Positions 15,622-16,713 of a stretch of DNA of 16,713 bases are shown in pieces. The notes beneath the pieces were generated by a model that did not search any database, was not told the DNA's origin, and worked only from the letters and a program-made list of their open reading frames with translations. Location of the stretch: NCBI GenBank assembly GCA_964560875.1, contig CAZLMW010000153.1, forward strand, positions 1 through 16,713, read 5' to 3'. Within the stretch, counting starts at the first letter, position 1. Every line of letters starts with the position of its first letter. The stretch is from CAZLMW01 sp964560875. GTDB lineage: Bacteria; Myxococcota_A; UBA9042. A program made the position numbers and the translations under genes.

Positions 15622-16713
15622 ATGGCACTGTCTTGCGGCATCGTCGGCCTGCCCAACGTCGGTAAGTCGACCATCTTCAACGCCCTGACCAACGCCGGCG
15701 CCCAGAGCGCGAACTACCCGTTCTGCACGATCGATCCCAACGTCGGGATTGTGCCGATGCGGGACCGGCGCCTGGACCGGATCGCGAAGATCATCGGCAG
15801 CGCGCAAACCATCTACAACACGGTCGAATTCGTGGATATCGCCGGCCTGGTGAAAGGCGCGAGCAAGGGTGAGGGGCTGGGCAACAAGTTCCTCGCGAAT
15901 ATCCGCGAAACCGACGCGATTACCCACGTCGTGCGCTGCTTTGACGACGACAATGTGGTGCACGTCGAGGGCTCCGTGAACCCGCGGCGGGACGCGTCAA
16001 TCATCAATACGGAGCTGATGATCGCCGACCTCGAGTCGCTCGAAAAACGCCTGAACAAAGAACAGCGGGTCGCCAAGAGCGGCGACAAGGACGCCAAGAA
16101 GATGGTGGCGATCATCTCGCGGTTCATCGCGGCGCTTTCGGATGACCAGCCGGCGCGGACCGTGGAAGTCGACAAGGACGACCTTGGCCTCGTCAAGCAG
16201 CTGCACCTGATTACGCGCAAGCCGATGCTGTATGTCGCCAACACCGACGACGCCAGCGAGGACAACGCGCACGTCGCAGAGATCCGGGCGCTCGCCGCCG
16301 AGGAAGGTGCGCAGGTCGTGGTGCTCTCAGGCGCGATGGAAGCGGAGATCGCTGAGCTCGACGAAGAAGAAGAGCGAGCCGCGTTCCTGGAAGACCTCGG
16401 GCTCAGCGAGAGTGGTTTGGAGCGCATGGCGCAGGCCGCGTTCACGTTGCTTGGCCAGCAGACGTACTTCACCGCGGGGCCGAAAGAGGCGCGCGCGTGG
16501 AACATCCGAGCGGGGTGGAAGGCACCGCAGGCGGCCGGCGTGATTCACACCGACTTTGAGCGTGGCTTCATCAAGGCCGAGGTGTACGACTGCGAGGACC
16601 TGTTTGCGTTGGGGTCTGAACAGGCGGTCGCGGCGAAAGGTCGCAAGCGGATGGAAGGTAAGGAATACGTCATGCAGGACGGTGACGTTTGTAACTTCCG
16701 GTTCAACGTGTAG
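15622..16713 (+). CDS. ychF: Redox-regulated ATPase YchF (Obg family)
   Basis: The 363-residue cytoplasmic protein equals the length of E. coli YchF. The P-loop is GLPNVGKST (9-17), the G3 motif is DIAGL (72-76), and the hallmark RCFDDDNVVHVEGSVNP includes His114, the position linked to ATP hydrolysis in E. coli. A coiled-coil insertion (about 130-165) and a C-terminal TGS domain (about 280-363, ending DGDVCNFRFNV) follow. The family binds ribosomes and hydrolyses ATP rather than GTP, with roles in translation and stress response. That preference is attributed to an altered G4 motif, NxxE. Here G4 reads NTDD (207-210), with Asp in the last place as in GTP-specific NKxD. The gene is divergent from rnhB, and its TAG ends the window. 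Confidence 0.97.
   Translation: MALSCGIVGLPNVGKSTIFNALTNAGAQSANYPFCTIDPNVGIVPMRDRRLDRIAKIIGSAQTIYNTVEFVDIAGLVKGASKGEGLGNKFLANIRETDAITHVVRCFDDDNVVHVEGSVNPRRDASIINTELMIADLESLEKRLNKEQRVAKSGDKDAKKMVAIISRFIAALSDDQPARTVEVDKDDLGLVKQLHLITRKPMLYVANTDDASEDNAHVAEIRALAAEEGAQVVVLSGAMEAEIAELDEEEERAAFLEDLGLSESGLERMAQAAFTLLGQQTYFTAGPKEARAWNIRAGWKAPQAAGVIHTDFERGFIKAEVYDCEDLFALGSEQAVAAKGRKRMEGKEYVMQDGDVCNFRFNV

Noticed and set aside
15544..15963. Upstream extension of rnhB to an ATG at 15963
   Set aside because: The extra 140 residues would overlap ychF on the opposite strand and show no RNase HII similarity. The core begins normally after 15543.

Overview
The window is GC-rich, gene-dense chromosomal DNA from a Gram-negative bacterium. 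A pilMNOP type IV pilus alignment cluster, lipoproteins with long Ser/Gly or Ala/Pro spacers, a multidomain PhoD-like lipoprotein and the strong GC bias suggest Myxococcota or a related former 'deltaproteobacterial' lineage. That assignment is inference; no rRNA or marker comparison is possible here. A run of exactly 100 Ns (1293-1392) shows a draft scaffold with a gap of unknown true size.

Layout. 1-179: leader with five consecutive perfect-stem hairpins in front of mtnA. 180-1271 (+): mtnA, methionine salvage. 1277-1472: 16-bp tandem repeat interrupted by the assembly gap. 1505-6430 (+): a fused two-half M16 zinc protease, then, 12 bp later, a PhoD-type phosphatase lipoprotein with extra N-terminal domains. 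6441-6478: an intrinsic terminator ends this rightward block. 10657-6552 (-): argD-like aminotransferase, Ser-rich OB-fold-like lipoprotein, membrane-anchored DsbA-like thioredoxin protein and an MTH1-like Nudix hydrolase, all on one strand. 10658-10875: divergent intergenic region. 10876-14453 (+): pilM, pilN, pilO, pilP. 15543-14450 (-): rnhB and yraN, coupled by an ATGA overlap; yraN converges on pilP and shares its terminal CTAG. 15622-16713 (+): ychF, whose stop codon is the last base of the window.

How the genes work together. PilM (cytoplasmic actin-like ring), PilN and PilO (inner-membrane heterodimer) and PilP (periplasmic lipoprotein) form the alignment complex that links the type IV pilus motor to the PilQ secretin. 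pilQ, normally next, is absent; the cluster stops at pilP. RnhB (removal of RNA from RNA/DNA hybrids), the nuclease-like YraN, YchF (ribosome-associated ATPase), ArgD, MtnA and the Nudix enzyme are housekeeping functions. The DsbA-like protein and the two lipoproteins are envelope proteins.

I did not find a convincing novel defence, mobile or biosynthetic system. The most interesting points are the hairpin-rich leader of mtnA with mutually exclusive pairings, the minisatellite at the gap, the PhoD lipoprotein architecture, the MTH1-like Nudix signature, the NTDD G4 motif in YchF, and the pil cluster lacking pilQ. No tRNA, rRNA, CRISPR array, transposase or integrase was seen.
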